This document shows positions 26,001 to 37,125 of a stretch of 64,000 nucleotides of DNA, piece after piece. The notes beneath the pieces are model-generated. The model saw nothing but the letters and a program-made list of their open reading frames with translations, ran no database searches and was not told where the DNA came from. A program made the translations under genes and the position numbers. How positions within the stretch are numbered: position 1 is the first letter of the stretch; every line of letters starts with the position of its first letter. The stretch is from Odontesthes bonariensis (Eukaryota; Chordata; Actinopteri; Atheriniformes; Atherinopsidae). The stretch is taken from the NCBI RefSeq assembly GCF_027942865.1, contig NC_134524.1, forward strand, positions 19,831,536 to 19,895,535. The letters run 5' to 3'.

Positions 26001-29000
26001 ATGTCTCCAGGTTATGCTCACCAGTGCAGAACAGACATGTGGTGGCTGATGGTACTGCAGTTGACGTCACATCCACCTTTGTAGCAAAGCTTCCTTTGGC
26101 AGGTAGTTTCACTGGCATTTTGGGTTTCATTTTAGTGCTCGAATCTTGGATGTCACCAAACACTGGGTCAGACATAATGGTGGCTTGTTTTTCAATGAAG
26201 TTGACTAAGTCCTTCATTCTGACTCGGATATTCTGTTCTTGAATTTTGCATGCTTCCACACACCACCTTTCTCTCCATCTATAGGGTAACTTTAGCAAAA
26301 TGCTTTTCATGTTTGAGATGGTGTCCAGCTCCTCCATGTATTCCACATTTTCCATGGCATTACAGCAACTCCTCAAGAACAATGCAAAGTCCTGCAGAGC
26401 TTTCACATCTTCTGTTTTAACTGTGGGCCATGAGAGTGCCTTTTCAATATAGGCGCATGAGATCCTGTACTCATTCCCAAAGTGCTGGTCTAACAGCTTT
26501 CTGGCCTTCCTGTAGGCTCTGCTGGCGTCATCAATCAGCTGGCAACTTTTGACAAGCTCTTGTGCTTTCCCCCTAGTGTACTGAATGAGGTACAGCAGCC
26601 TGTCATGGTTATTGTCAGTTTTGACCTCAATGATGTGATCAAACCAGTGAATGAATGACTTGTACTGTAATATGTCACCATTAAAGTTCTCAATGTTGCC
26701 TTTGGGTAGAGTAGTCAATGTTTGCTGCTTTATGAGCAGACTGGTTAGCCAGTTTTGCATTTCCATAACTCTGGTGATGGCATCAGTGCCCTGGTTTCCT
26801 CCTGGTCGCACTAGCGGCGTTTGAGGCAATGGGGTTCGGGGTGCTGGCCCACATAGCCTACCACCACCAATGGCTATAGGTGCAGCTGGTGTTCTGGCGG
26901 TTGCAGATGGGATTCTACTTGCTGTTCTAGCTGCTGCAGGGGTAAAAGGGAACTGGACAGTTACATTTTCCTTGAGTCTCACTGTACTTTGTTCAAGGTA
27001 TTCATTCATTGCATCTCCTGCACTGTCACCAAATGGTTTTACTTCAGCATCTTTAAGATATTGCAATTTGCCTGAGTTTGCATTTAATTCTGCTTCCATG
27101 TCAAGTTTTTCTTTCTTTTTCCTTAATTCATCTTTTTGCAGCTGCATCTGCACTTGTAATTGTGCTTCTTCATTTGCAATGCTGTGTCTTTTTTCTAAGA
27201 CTTTGGCCTTTTCAAGTAACGCAACCTGTTCAGCTTCAGCGACTACGCACACCGACTTTGTGGAGGACTGGCTGCGTGCTGAAGTTCGACTGCGCATTGA
27301 GGCTACAGAACTTCTGTCTTCGTCATCTAAGACGGCACCTGTTTGCAGTTCTAAAGGCAACACAGTCTCTGAGCTGGTTACATTGCTTTCCACAGCATAG
27401 ATCCATTTAGACACATTTTCCATAAACAGATTCATTTCCTCCATTCGCGGATTGTACCAGGCCTTTGTGTCGTCGGTTTTGTCCTTTGTCCTTAAAGTGT
27501 GTTGGAATGAGACATGCAATTCTTTGAATTCTACCAGCTGCTGATTAAACTTGATCATATTTTCTTTTACTTCATCTAAGCCGTCTCTGTCAGCCATCAA
27601 AGTATCAACTATTCCCATTCGTCTCGTCAGGTGAGACATTTTGCCTTGGCGAGACAAGCGTATCTTTGCTGACGTATACTTCATTTCCAAATTTTCTTCC
27701 TCTAGCTCCAAATCCGCCATTTCGATTGCAAACAATTACTTTTTCGTTAAGGCAAAAATAATAAATCAAAAATGGGTCGCTACTTTTCAACAAAACGTGT
27801 CCATCAAACTCAAAAATCCTTTTCAAAAAGTTTCAGAAAGGTATAATGGCGTTTTCTTCTCGACCCGTCAAGTCAAACCAAAAGCGGAGCTTAAAACAAA
27901 AATATAGGCATGCATACTCCTTAATTCAAAACTCAAAAGTTTGTCCGTAAAAGGGTATTCAAAAGTTCAATATGTCTTCTTTAAAGTCCGACAGTTCAAT
28001 TAACTCAAAGTTTCCATACCTTCGAAGGGGCTTTGCTTTTAAAATGTTTGTTCTCCGCTGTTTTCCTTTGTTCTTCAAGTTTGCGCTTTCCAAGTCCAGC
28101 GAGTTCCTTTCCACATAAATCCAAAGAATGTTCAGTGTTCCACGAAGCAGTTCTTCTTGCGTTCATCAAAGACTACATGTCTGTTCTGCACTGGTGAGCA
28201 TAACCTGGAGACATGCACACAGTTTGACACAAAGCCACACAGGGACAAAATCACATTCCTCAAGCAGAGTGGAATTTGTTTTGGATGCCTGACCAAAGCC
28301 GGTCATATTAGCAAAGACTGTGCAAAGCGCCTTACCTGCTCAATTTGCAACAAGCGACACCCCAGTGCATTACACATCAAATCCGCAGTGTCAACATCAG
28401 AACAGACATTTGCCAGTACCATCAAGTCTTCATCTGATGTGGGTGAGCATATTGGGGCCGGTAGCACACACAAAACATCGAACTGTGCCATGTCAATTGT
28501 ACCTGTGCAGGTCAAGTGCAACAAAGATAGCAGAGTCATCAACACCTGTGCCTTCTTAGATCCTGGCAGCTCTGCAACATTTTGCACAGAGAATCTAATG
28601 CACAAATTGAACATCCCTGGAAAAAGGACCAATATACTGCTAAAAACAATGAACCAAGAAAAACCTGTTGATACTTACCTGGTAAAAGGACTGGAGGTCA
28701 GTGCGTTAAAGGAGAACAACTTCATTGCACTCCCAGAAACATACACCCAGTCCTCCATGCCTGTGGATACAACAAACATACCTAAAACTGAGGAACTAAG
28801 AAAATGGACTTACCTGAACGAAGTGCATATTCCAACAGTGAATGCCGAAGTGAAGCTATTGATTGGAAACAATGCTCCTCAGGCTCTAGAACCATGGAAC
28901 GTAATCAACAGCCGTGGAAAAGGACCTTATGCAGTGAAAACCCTACTGGGGTGGGTTATCAACGGTCCCCTAGAAGCCACGCCCACTGCAGATGCTGGTG

Positions 29001-32000
29001 AGTGTCATGCTGTGAGTGTAAACAGAATATCTGTTGAGAAATTGGAGAACTTACTTGTACAGCAGTACAATCATGATTTTAATGAAACAGTGGATGACAA
29101 AGAAATGTCAATGGAAGACAGAAAGTTTGTGAAAATTGCTGAACAGTCAGTCAAGCTGCAAAATGGTCATTACAGCATAGACTTACCTTTTCGAAGTGAC
29201 TGTCCAGTGATGCCGAACAACTACCAGGTTGCAGAACAACGGCTAATGAGCCTTGGCTGCGGCAAAAACAGAAGAGAATGTTCGTCCTTTGCAACAAGAC
29301 GAACTTTGTCAAACGTTGTCCCAGTGTAACTTCATAGACGTGTCGTACAGATGTTTGTAGAGGCACATCCTCTCGGTCACCGCGGTCTCTGCAGTGTTCA
29401 TTTTTTCTTTTTCTTGGTCAGCTGTTTCCGGTTGAGCGCGCACGAAGTCAGAAAAAAAGTTGTGTGCGCGCCCTTGCGCCGCGTGAGGATTTTCTAGCTT
29501 GCGACGGGGGGCGTGGCGGAATTTTGGGTCACGTGACCGTTTGCGCCATTTGCGACCAGCTAGTAAGAGCGAGGTTGCGCCGAGTAAGAATCAGCCTTAA
29601 AGGTGACGTATCTCTGCCCCCTGTTGAGTACCGCATGACTGTGCATATCTTTGGAGCAGTGTCCTCTCCAAGCTGTGCAAACTTTGCACTAAGACAGACA
29701 GCTAAAGACAACATAGGCACTTGTAGTCCAGATGTGGTGAGCTCAATTGAATCAAATTTTTATGTTGATGACTGTTTGAAGTCTCTTGAAACAGAAGAAC
29801 AAGCAGTGGAGCTGATGAGAGAACTTACCTGTGTCTGCCACAAGGGAGGATTTCACCTTACCAAGTGGGTGAGTAACAGCCGCACTGTACTTGCACATGT
29901 ACCCAAAGAAGATAGAGCCACTGAAATGAAAGAGCTGGATTTGGACGGAGACAAATTGCCCACAGAAAGAGCATTAGGCTTGCTGTGGTGTGTGGAAAGT
30001 GACACATTCAAGTTTAATATCTCCATCCCTGACAAAGCACCCACAAGGAGAAACATACTGTCAATGGTCAGTTCTATATATGACCCTCTGGGTTTCCTGT
30101 CTCCTCTAACTCTGCCTGCCAAGTTGCTCCTGCAGGAGCTTTGCAGACTGAAGTGCAGCTGGGACCATCCAATACCCCAGGCGTGTGTGGAGAGATGGAG
30201 AAGATGGGTGGCTGGTCTGGATGAGCTGAAAGACTTCAGAGTGGCACGCTGTGTGAAGCCAAGTGAAGCTGGAACGTCTGTGGAGGTTGAACTCCATCAC
30301 TTCTCAGACGCAAGTGAGCAAGGCTATGGTACAGTCAGTTACCTGCGCCTACATTCAGAGACCCACACTGTGAACATCGCCTTCATGCTCGGCAAGGCCA
30401 GGGTGGCGCCACTGAAGCAGATGACCATACCTCGCATGGAGCTGGTGGCAGCAGTTGTAGCAGTGAGAGTGGACATGATGCTCAGAAGAGAATTGGAGAT
30501 GGAGCTGAACAGCTCAACACTCTGGACGGACAGCCAGTCAGTGCTGAAATACATAGCAAACCAACACACAAGATTTCGAACATTTGTAGCCAATAGAATT
30601 GCTGTTATATGAGAGAATACAGACATCTCGCAATGGAGATACATTGGAACTAAACTGAACCCGGCTGATGTTGCAAGCAGAGGAGTGAAGGCAACCACCT
30701 TTGTGAAATGCAGAGAGTGGCTGAATGGACCAGAATTCCTTTGGACATCAGAGGGTGAGTGGCCGCAGAACCCATTACAGTCATTGTCACTTTCAGAAGA
30801 TGACCTTGAGGTGAAGAGTTCAACCACATGCAATGCTGCAATCCAAAAGTGTGACAATCCCACATGGCAGTTACTACATCACTACTCAAGCTGGAGCAAG
30901 CTGAAGAGAGCTGTGGTGTGGTATCTGAAGCTGAAGGATTATCTCACATTGAAATTGAAAAGAAAACAGCAGTCACAGCAGGTTGTGATCCCAAAGACAC
31001 GGAGCAAAAGCACAGCCCCCCGTGGATCCTGGGTTCTGGGAAGAATTGAAGATGTTCTACCAGACTCCAAAGGGCTTGTGAGAACAGTGAAGATCAGAAC
31101 GAAGACAGGTGTATATGACAGACCAGTGACAAAACTCTGTCTGCTATTGAAATGTGCAGAAAGTTGAGTATAATTAATTATAATTTTGATAGATGTTTTG
31201 TTAATGTTTACATTGAAGAATAATAATGCATTGAAGCATTTTTAGGCTCCTTTTAAGTATTTATGTTTGATAATTGTTGCCCACGCATACAATTAGGGGC
31301 CGGTGTGTAGGAGCCATTTGAATAGTTTATGTTTATGATTTATTGTCTTTAAATATTATCATTTACAAATTCCATTTTTTCACATTCAGAACTTCATTTG
31401 TTTCTCTACATCTAATATAATTCCTGTTTTGAGTATGTATGAGTATGAGTGAGTGAGTGTGAATGAATGAGTACGTCCGCTACAGGCAAAGGGGGAAATA
31501 TGCCGACAGGTATATAGGTGTGCCATCCGGATGCCAATAGGAGGGTTCGGTGATGCGCACACCATCAAAGACCGTGGCAAAGAGAGGAAGAATGAATGGA
31601 CATATGAATCCAGAACATTAGAAACTTACAAAGACACTTGAACCCTTGAAGTGTGTAATTTACATTATTTCTGTTAATAAACCACAATCAACTTCATTTT
31701 CGACTCCTCGACTGTTTAACACGAGTCAGTGATCATCACACCGAACCCCAGGAATTGTCAAACAAACAAAGGTCAATGGGACACCAAAATAACACCAAGG
31801 TTTGATTTTCATTTATGAGAAGATATAAAAAATACAAGTGGGATCATTAAAGCACCAGCCACAGAGTTACAGGGGGGAATGGACTGGTTAGTCTGCTTGG
31901 ATATCTCTATGTCATTTTTTATTCAACCCCAAGTCAAAGTACAGATTTTCAAATTCCGTACATACTATATCAACGCTAAAGGATGTTGCTCAATGGGCCA

Positions 32001-35000
32001 AAGAACTGAAGTAAATGACAAAATTAAAAATTAAATCAAATTACTTGGGTTACTTGGGTTTCTCTGTTCCACAATTTGCAATTTCACTAAGTTTCAAAAT
32101 AACCCAAGAGAGACAACTTTGCTATTTTATGACAATTTTAAATATTTTTGTTTTAGACCGGTCATCACTAAATGCATTGCAGAGCATCTAATAAGTTACA
32201 CGAGAGGGTGTTTTTCTTCTTCTGGATTAGTAGGGGTTAAGCCAAGACTAAAAAGAAGACGATTCAGAAAGTTGTGATGAAATAAAGTACCACTGTACCT
32301 CTCTGTCTACACATAACGAGTCCTGCTCCAGCAGCCCGTCCAGGAGAGGAAAGGGGACGTCCTTGAACCTCTCCCCAGCCGAGATGCACTGAAAGTGGGC
32401 AAGAGTGCATTCCTCTGCAGCCTGCCTCAGCTGCTTCAGCCCATATGTCTCAGCCAGGACCAGCACATCCAGGCAGGTGCTTTCATCCATTCTGTTCAGC
32501 AAGAAGTCCATGCAGAGAGAGAGCGCCCCCTCCAGCTGAAACTGAAGCATTGCATCTGTCAACTCCCATATCTGGCTCCAGCCGAGCCTGAGCTGACCCG
32601 TGTAGAAGAAACAGAGTATGGCTTGGATGACCCAGGATGGCACGCCTCGCAGGCACACCTCGTCTTCTCTGGACTCCCGTAAGCCTCCACACAGCAGTGC
32701 CCGGAAATAGTCCCCACCGGCTGCTAACACTACACGGTGAGCTGAAGACAAAGAGTCAGAACTAAACAATGGATGACAGTGGAAGGTTTCATACATACAC
32801 CAAGAGGCTTTCCGCAGAGCAAGACCGAGCCATGAAGAATGACTCCACCTTCTGACGTCCTTCCAAAAGACTAATTCATCAAAATGTCCTTTTCTGATCG
32901 CCTCTGTCATCATAAATAAAAGAGGACTATTTATCAACCGATGTCAATCACAATCTTGCATAAGGGGGCGTTTTTCACTCTGACCTCAGGACATGCTGCA
33001 TCAGCATGTGTCATGGACAAGTAAGAGTTTCCCCCCAAGGCTACACATTCCTTTTAAATGCCTCTGTAAAAGGATTACACATCATTGCATGTGGAAAATT
33101 TCTCACTCTTTTTATCTGTGACACCACCCTCCCCTTTCTGCATAACCAACAGGTGAAATCTTCTGTCCATACTATTCTTGGAAAGGGAATCTCGGAAGTG
33201 CATGAAGCACAAGTGGATGTATCGCCCCATATGTCAAAGTGTGGTCAGATTTGGGTTTTTGTTGACCAAGTTTCTATAACAGTCTATTTTAAACGAGCAA
33301 AGTGTAACAAAGTCTGAAGTGACAAATGTTTACAGCGGTGGGAGGTCACATTCTTCTGTAATTCTAATTCTGTTCAATTTTGACATTGTTATGCTGGGAC
33401 AGTTCTTTTTTATGCAATGTATTGCATACACTGATCACTGAAGGGAAACATATTTGACTTTATATGACACTACTTAAAAGAACACCACAGTGACCACAGT
33501 ATATTATTATGCAAAGATTGCACATCAAACATTTTGATAAAATGTGTTAAAGTAAATGTGTTCAGTTTTCCAAAAGTCTGTCTAAAAAGCATTCACCTCG
33601 ACACTGGACGATTTCAGATGAAAATAACATAAAGTAAAACAGGATGGAATAAAATCCATGGCATACAATAGCTAAACTGCTGCAAAATGAGCTCTTTTAT
33701 TTTTGAAGCTTTAACTGTGTTTACAGATAAGATGTATGTACTTATCAGTACAGGTCCAGACCATAGGATGTAGTCAAAATTAGCAGCAAATATGAAGGAC
33801 TTCAAACATCTGAATTATATATTATCTAATCTGTGCATTATCACGGAGAGGCCAATGACCAGCTGGTGACCCACTGATTTAGATACTCTCTTGGTTTAAT
33901 ATTAGCATGCAGAGGCTATCCATAAGCTTATCCAGCTTGGCAACCATCATGCCGAGGCTGACAACCCAATGGATTGAATGTTTTTGATTACTAGCATGTC
34001 GAAGCTAGCTGCTTATTTGGCTAATCTGTTTTGTTTTTGTTTTTTGGCCCTTGTACACATTCAGGAATCTCAGGAACAGTATCCCTTCTTTGAGTCAATA
34101 AATTCTTTTGGTCTGGTCTTTCCTTTCGGCGTGGGATTGCCATGCAACCACACAAGCGCACTTCCTTCCTTTTTCCAGGATAATGATTACATTTTTTTTT
34201 AAATTAAGAAAAAAAAGCAAACAACCTACAACAACAATTTTAAAAGAAAAATAAACAAGCAACTCATATCTGTGCCTTCTGATTTGAAGACCTTTCTATA
34301 GTTTAGTATTGCCTTTTAAAACATAAAGTGATCATTTGATTGTTTTCTGATCAGGTTTCTGTGAAATTAAGGCAAAAGAGAATATCTGAAAGTTTAAAGA
34401 AAAGTTTTGTTTACTAAGTTGCATGTATTTAAAGCCAGCTGTGTGCTCAGACTCTCAGTAGGGTTACATGGCACTGAAAGGATCAAATAATTGGTTAAAT
34501 TACAATAAGATTGAGTTATTAAGTGCATGTAAACACCTTAATCTGACAAGAAATTGGGTCGAATCGAGTTACTCGCGTTTATCGGATTAAGACACCGAGA
34601 TAACTCGGTTGAAAGTCAAATTAAACGTGTTTGCAGACGGGCGAAGCACGTGGTGAATTAGACTTTACGTTCTGCGCATGCTCGAGGTTTTTTCCCGGGG
34701 TCTGGAACCGGAAGTCAGAAGAGACGCTATTACTGTTGTAGTGGCCATCGGAAAAGAAAAACACCGCGATGGAGAATGTGTCGTTGTGCATCGTGTTTGT
34801 GCAATAAGCAGCTCACCATGAACGAAATGTAGAGGGACGTAGCTTCATCTTGCTCTTCATTCGCCATTTTCTCGAATGCCTGAGTTTGTCGTTGGTTTTG
34901 AAGAGGTCAACAGGAAGTGGCTCTATTAGCAATAGTTGAAATGGGCACAGCGCCACCTATCGTATCGGAGTATGACATGCTTTGGATATATGGCGATTCA

Positions 35001-36368
35001 TTCACAGCCATATATCCAAGGATAATTACCCTTGCTCAACTCATTCTTATTGTATTTTGGCCAATAATCTGATCCTTTCAGTGCCATGTAACCCTACTGA
35101 GTAAGGATGAATAGGGACACATGGGTTTTTGTGTGTGGTTAAGTGGCCTTGCCTGCAAAAAAAATATTTTGAAGCTGTTATCTCATGATCATGAGTTACT
35201 TACTAAGTTGCCTCAAGATAACAAAGTTTGTTTTCTTTTTGTTTGTTTGTTTGTGATAAGAAGTTAATTTAGCATGTTTTCTTGAGACAACAATAAATAG
35301 TAACCTGTTCTGAGAAAGGGAACTTCGGTTTCTTAAGAACAGATGGTTTTGGTGATCTTGAAAGTGGGGGGTTCCTGCATTACACCTAATTCCATGTCAT
35401 GACATTGTGTCTCATCTGTAACTAATCCATGTGTATGCGTCTTATTGATTACACAATGCAAATCGCCTCATTGTTCATCTCCTAGGGGATTTTAGTCCAT
35501 TTTTAAACCTGAAAATGAATCACATAAACTGGGGGAAGACTGGGGCTTAAATGTGTTCTTCTTGTTGCTGTCCATCATTAAAGTTGACATATAACTTATT
35601 TGTGAAGGCCGATTGTATCAGTTATCATAGTGATGCTCAATGTATTAACCTTTGGACTCCTTTAGAAATGGTACATTATTCATGTGCTTGTGGTGTGTTT
35701 GGGTTAAACATAAATGTGGGCCCCTATAGCTTACCTGGGTATCTCTCTCCGGTCTCTGCTTGTATTGTGATATCACACCCTACTTCTCTGTCCCACATGT
35801 CCTTGATGAACCCCAGGCTCTTTTCTCGCTCGGCTGCAGCAGCGCTTTTGACCCCTGACGTGCACCTCTCCCTCAGCCTCTCCATCCGTAGACGCTGACA
35901 AGCATCCAGCACCTCCTCTGCTTCCCTCTCTTTACTCAAGTCCAAAGCCACTTCTCCGGAATAGGCGAACTGAAGAACAGCCCTTAACCCCACTGGAGTC
36001 AAACAGGAAGCTAGTTCTTCCACTCCAAGCTCAGGTTTTTGTTGTGAACCCAAAAATAAATTTGGGGTTTCAGTGGCTGCCGCCAGGATGAGTCTATGAG
36101 CTTTGAATGTGTTTCCTTGGATGGTAAAGTTGCAGTCCAGCAGTAGCTCTTCTTCCATAAGTCTCTGTAAGTGAGTGAAGAGGATATCCGAGTGTGAGGG
36201 GTGGACATAGGAGAGGATACCGGAATCTTTGGGGAAAGACGAAGAGGGGTGGGGGAGAGGGTGATGGGCTTTTGAGTTATGAGCATCTTGTTGATGCCTT
36301 GGTCCTGTAACGCGTTTTTTATTTTGAGGAAGAGTTTTGGGGGTTACTTTTCGTCGAACGTCACCCAT
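20018..36368 (-). CDS. klhl33: BTB-BTB-BACK-kelch protein, KLHL33-like
   Basis: Probable Cullin-3 substrate adaptor. Exons in transcript order: 36368-35735, 32741-32299, 22264-22022, 21915-21665, 21117-20947 and 20540-20018. Phases agree and sum to 754 residues. Domains: a basic/Pro-rich start; first BTB about 60-170 (LLLDCNFTIQGNTFKAHRLI); second BTB about 185-290 (GCDITIQAETGERY then AHRVVLAAGGDYF, split by intron 1); BACK about 290-380; kelch repeats about 440-750 with repeated GG doublets (LYVLGG, IYALGG, IYISGG, LYVVGG). The start is uncertain: ATG 36368 is the first in-frame ATG after a strong acceptor at 36443, while an in-frame ATG at 36503 lies in the pyrimidine tract. The third intron interval (22.3-32.3 kb) is full of retroelements. 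The klhl33 name rests on overall resemblance; another KLHL is possible. Confidence 0.8.
22872..23070 (+). repeat. tRNA-like-headed dispersed repeat
   Basis: GAGCGGCAAGGTGATGCGGT, then GGTTTGAATCCCAGATGGGG (B-box-like), GGTGACTTTGTGATTCTAAA and GTGATGGACTGGT. This is the common fish repeat whose 3' end is also seen at 15838. The middle is shortened. Confidence 0.6.
23202..23432 (-). mobile_element. BEL/Pao LTR, minus orientation, with inverted-duplicated end
   Basis: Read on the minus strand it starts TGTAGGAGCCATTTGAATAG and matches the right-hand LTR for about 160 bases as far as GTGAATGAATG. There it switches into an inverted copy of its own first 70 bases, so both ends read TGTAGGAGCC...GGCTCCTACA. 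The right-hand LTR continues differently, which suggests that this copy was rearranged. Confidence 0.7.
23570..23923 (-). pseudogene. BEL/Pao pol remnant: RT start fused to terminal domain
   Basis: On the minus strand, a reverse-transcriptase N-terminal segment (PHHGVFHPKKGTIRVVFDCG, then LLQGPDLTSTLIGV) runs straight into the C-terminal DUF5641-like segment that is also at 31041-31140 in the plus copy. Most of pol, including the YVDD active site, RNase H and integrase, is therefore deleted. It ends beside the LTR-proximal sequence CTTTCTGCACATTTC, shared with the plus copy. Confidence 0.75.
23924..24908. mobile_element. 985-bp non-autonomous DNA transposon, 9-bp duplication
   Basis: The direct repeat TGAACTCTG occurs at 23915-23923 and 24909-24917. 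Between them the ends are inverted: TAGCCTGGGA at left and TAGCCTGGCTGAC read inward from the right. A second inverted pair (CCCATGCTGCTTTGCGC at 23938 and its inverse near 24750) lies inside. It interrupts the BEL/Pao pol frame. There is no transposase ORF. A 9-bp duplication excludes hAT and TTAA families, but I cannot name the superfamily. Confidence 0.8.
24909..27720 (-). pseudogene. BEL/Pao gag-protease ORF, truncated
   Basis: Long open frame (ATG at 27720; it actually stops at 24877, inside the inserted element). It shows an N-terminal coiled-coil-like Glu/Lys-rich region, a DUF1759-type gag core (SFIHWFDHIIEVKTDNNHDR, then LDQHFGN), two zinc-knuckle-like Cys clusters (CLFCTGEHNLETC; CFGCLTKAGHISKDC) and an aspartic-protease site FLDPGSSATFC. 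The frame is intact over about 940 codons, suggesting a young insertion, but RT, RNase H and integrase are lost and the frame is cut by the nested transposon. It lies in sense with the host kelch gene. Confidence 0.88.
27721..28173 (-). mobile_element. BEL/Pao leader region and inversion junction
   Basis: Non-coding sequence 5' of the minus-strand gag ATG, without a recognisable LTR or primer-binding site. It joins directly to the plus-strand protease copy. The 5' LTRs of both copies therefore seem to have been lost at this junction. Confidence 0.5.
28174..29253 (+). pseudogene. BEL/Pao zinc-knuckle and protease fragment, plus strand
   Basis: Open frame with the same Cys clusters and DPGSSATFC protease site as the minus copy. 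It begins abruptly in the zinc knuckle without a gag start and diverges after the pre-RT sequence at 29253. It is a 5'-truncated second copy. Confidence 0.85.
29254..29600 (+). other. Unrelated segment replacing the RT N-terminal region
   Basis: About 340 GC-rich bases between the pre-RT fragment and the RT core match neither neighbour. They contain CGCGCACGAAGTC and TCACGTGACCG motifs. The BEL/Pao frame resumes near PPVEYRMTVHIFG (about 29620). I found no clear terminal repeats. Confidence 0.5.
29600..31167 (+). pseudogene. BEL/Pao RT-RNase H fragment with terminal domain
   Basis: The frame carries an RT palm core (IFGAVSSPSCANFALR, then FYVDDCLKSLET with the YVDD site), the Pao-type A17 domain (SMVSSIYDPLGFLSPLTLPA) and an RNase H-like segment (HHFSDASEQGYGTV; LWTDSQSVLKYI). 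A TGA at 30610 interrupts it after NRIAVI. The second frame 30613-31167 continues (WRYIGTKLNPADVASRG), then jumps to the DUF5641-like end (APRGSWVLGRIEDVLPDSKG). The integrase core is deleted. Inactive. Confidence 0.85.
31306..31721 (+). mobile_element. BEL/Pao 3' LTR, plus orientation
   Basis: It starts TGTAGGAGCCATTTGAATAG and most likely ends CTGTTTAACA, with AATAAA near 31676. The first 165 bases match the minus LTR at the left end. The downstream limit is inferred from the TG...CA rule, not from a second full copy, so it could be shorter. Confidence 0.6.
31722..32298. other. Kelch-gene intron sequence
   Basis: No feature recognised between the LTR and the second-BTB exon. Confidence 0.4.
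32742..34453. other. Kelch-gene first intron, left part
   Basis: AT-rich intron without a supportable element or ORF. The open frame that extends past the exon edge at 32741 toward 32937 is read-through of the intron. Confidence 0.4.
34454..35101. mobile_element. Non-autonomous DNA transposon, about 648 bp
   Basis: Terminal inverted repeats of at least 32 bases: CTCAGTAGGGTTACATGGCA at left and its inverse ending CCCTACTGAG at right. Further inner pairing occurs (AATAATTGG / CCAATAATC). The interior has CGCGTTTATCGGATT-type sequence and no ORF. I could not define a target duplication, so the superfamily is open. Confidence 0.75.
35102..35734. other. Kelch-gene first intron, right part
   Basis: No element or gene recognised between the transposon and the first coding exon. 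Confidence 0.4.
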
Positions 36369-36443
36369 ATCTTCCAAACTTGATTGTGACAACGTCCCCA
36401 GACCTATTTGCTTGCCACCATAGAGATTTCCTGTGAAAGCACA

Positions 36444-37125
36444 CTGCACAAGGAAAGAAGGGAAGAAAAAGGAGAGCCAAGATAAGGAAACAAACAGTGA
36501 CATTAGGGACGATGATGTATTCCTGGAAATGTCACACTCAGAGTCACAGCACTTATTTACTGTGACATCAGACACGCGTCAGTTGCCCTTGTGACCCCTG
36601 AGGTGTCTTTTACGCTTTGTGAATGTCACCCAGCCTACAGAATGAACGGTAAACAATGTCCTTATGATAATCAGTCATAGCACCAGTGGCTTTCGGCAAT
36701 GTTTCATGCAAGTTGACACAAGCATCTATCACTTACTCTTAACTTACAATTCTGACGAAAAAAGTTCCGAAAAAAAAAACCTTCTATACCACAAAATATG
36801 ACAATGGTAGCACAATCTGTTGTAACTTTACACTTAAAGGAGTCTCTGGTTTCCTAAAAATGGTTAGTATTTCATTTCAGATCAAGACTCAGCACAGACC
36901 TACCTTGCTTTCTCCCCCTACAGTGTGGGTGTAACAAGGGACTTCGACCAGAGCACAATGGCATGTACGGCGCTGAAGATATTAGAGCAGGGTTTAATTA
37001 TAGATGGGCACTCGCGCTTGGAAGAATACACTGCAAGAAGTTTCCACCTCGAACAAGTCCCCCAGCAGAGAGTCTTTTCAAATCGTCTATTTTTGCCAGA
37101 CCAAAAGGAAAAGAAAGACTGCATC
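36444..37125. other. Region upstream of the kelch first coding exon
   Basis: On the minus strand a long pyrimidine tract ending in GTGCAG at 36444 marks the acceptor before the first coding exon. A further 5' exon must lie upstream, but I cannot locate it. Confidence 0.45.

Larger units (their letters stand above)
24962..29253. repeat. Large inverted repeat from head-to-head BEL/Pao copies
   Basis: Arms 24962-26041 and 28174-29253 are inverted copies of the gag zinc-knuckle/protease region, 1,080 bases each, with a 2.1-kb spacer. In translation I count about five amino-acid differences over roughly 360 residues (for example ITLLKQ/ITFLKQ, NTYAF/NTCAF), so identity is near 98-99%. Confidence 0.88.

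Noticed and set aside
26870..27410. Plus-strand ORFs of 176 and 110 codons
   Set aside because: Antisense shadows of the BEL/Pao gag frame.
32742..32937. N-terminal extension of the second-BTB exon
   Set aside because: A clear acceptor at 32742-32747 and the exact phase match to the 35735 donor show that this part is intron.
36369..36575. Longer N-terminus for the kelch protein
   Set aside because: The open frame begins at a GTG and crosses a strong pyrimidine tract plus CAG acceptor, so most of it is likely intron.
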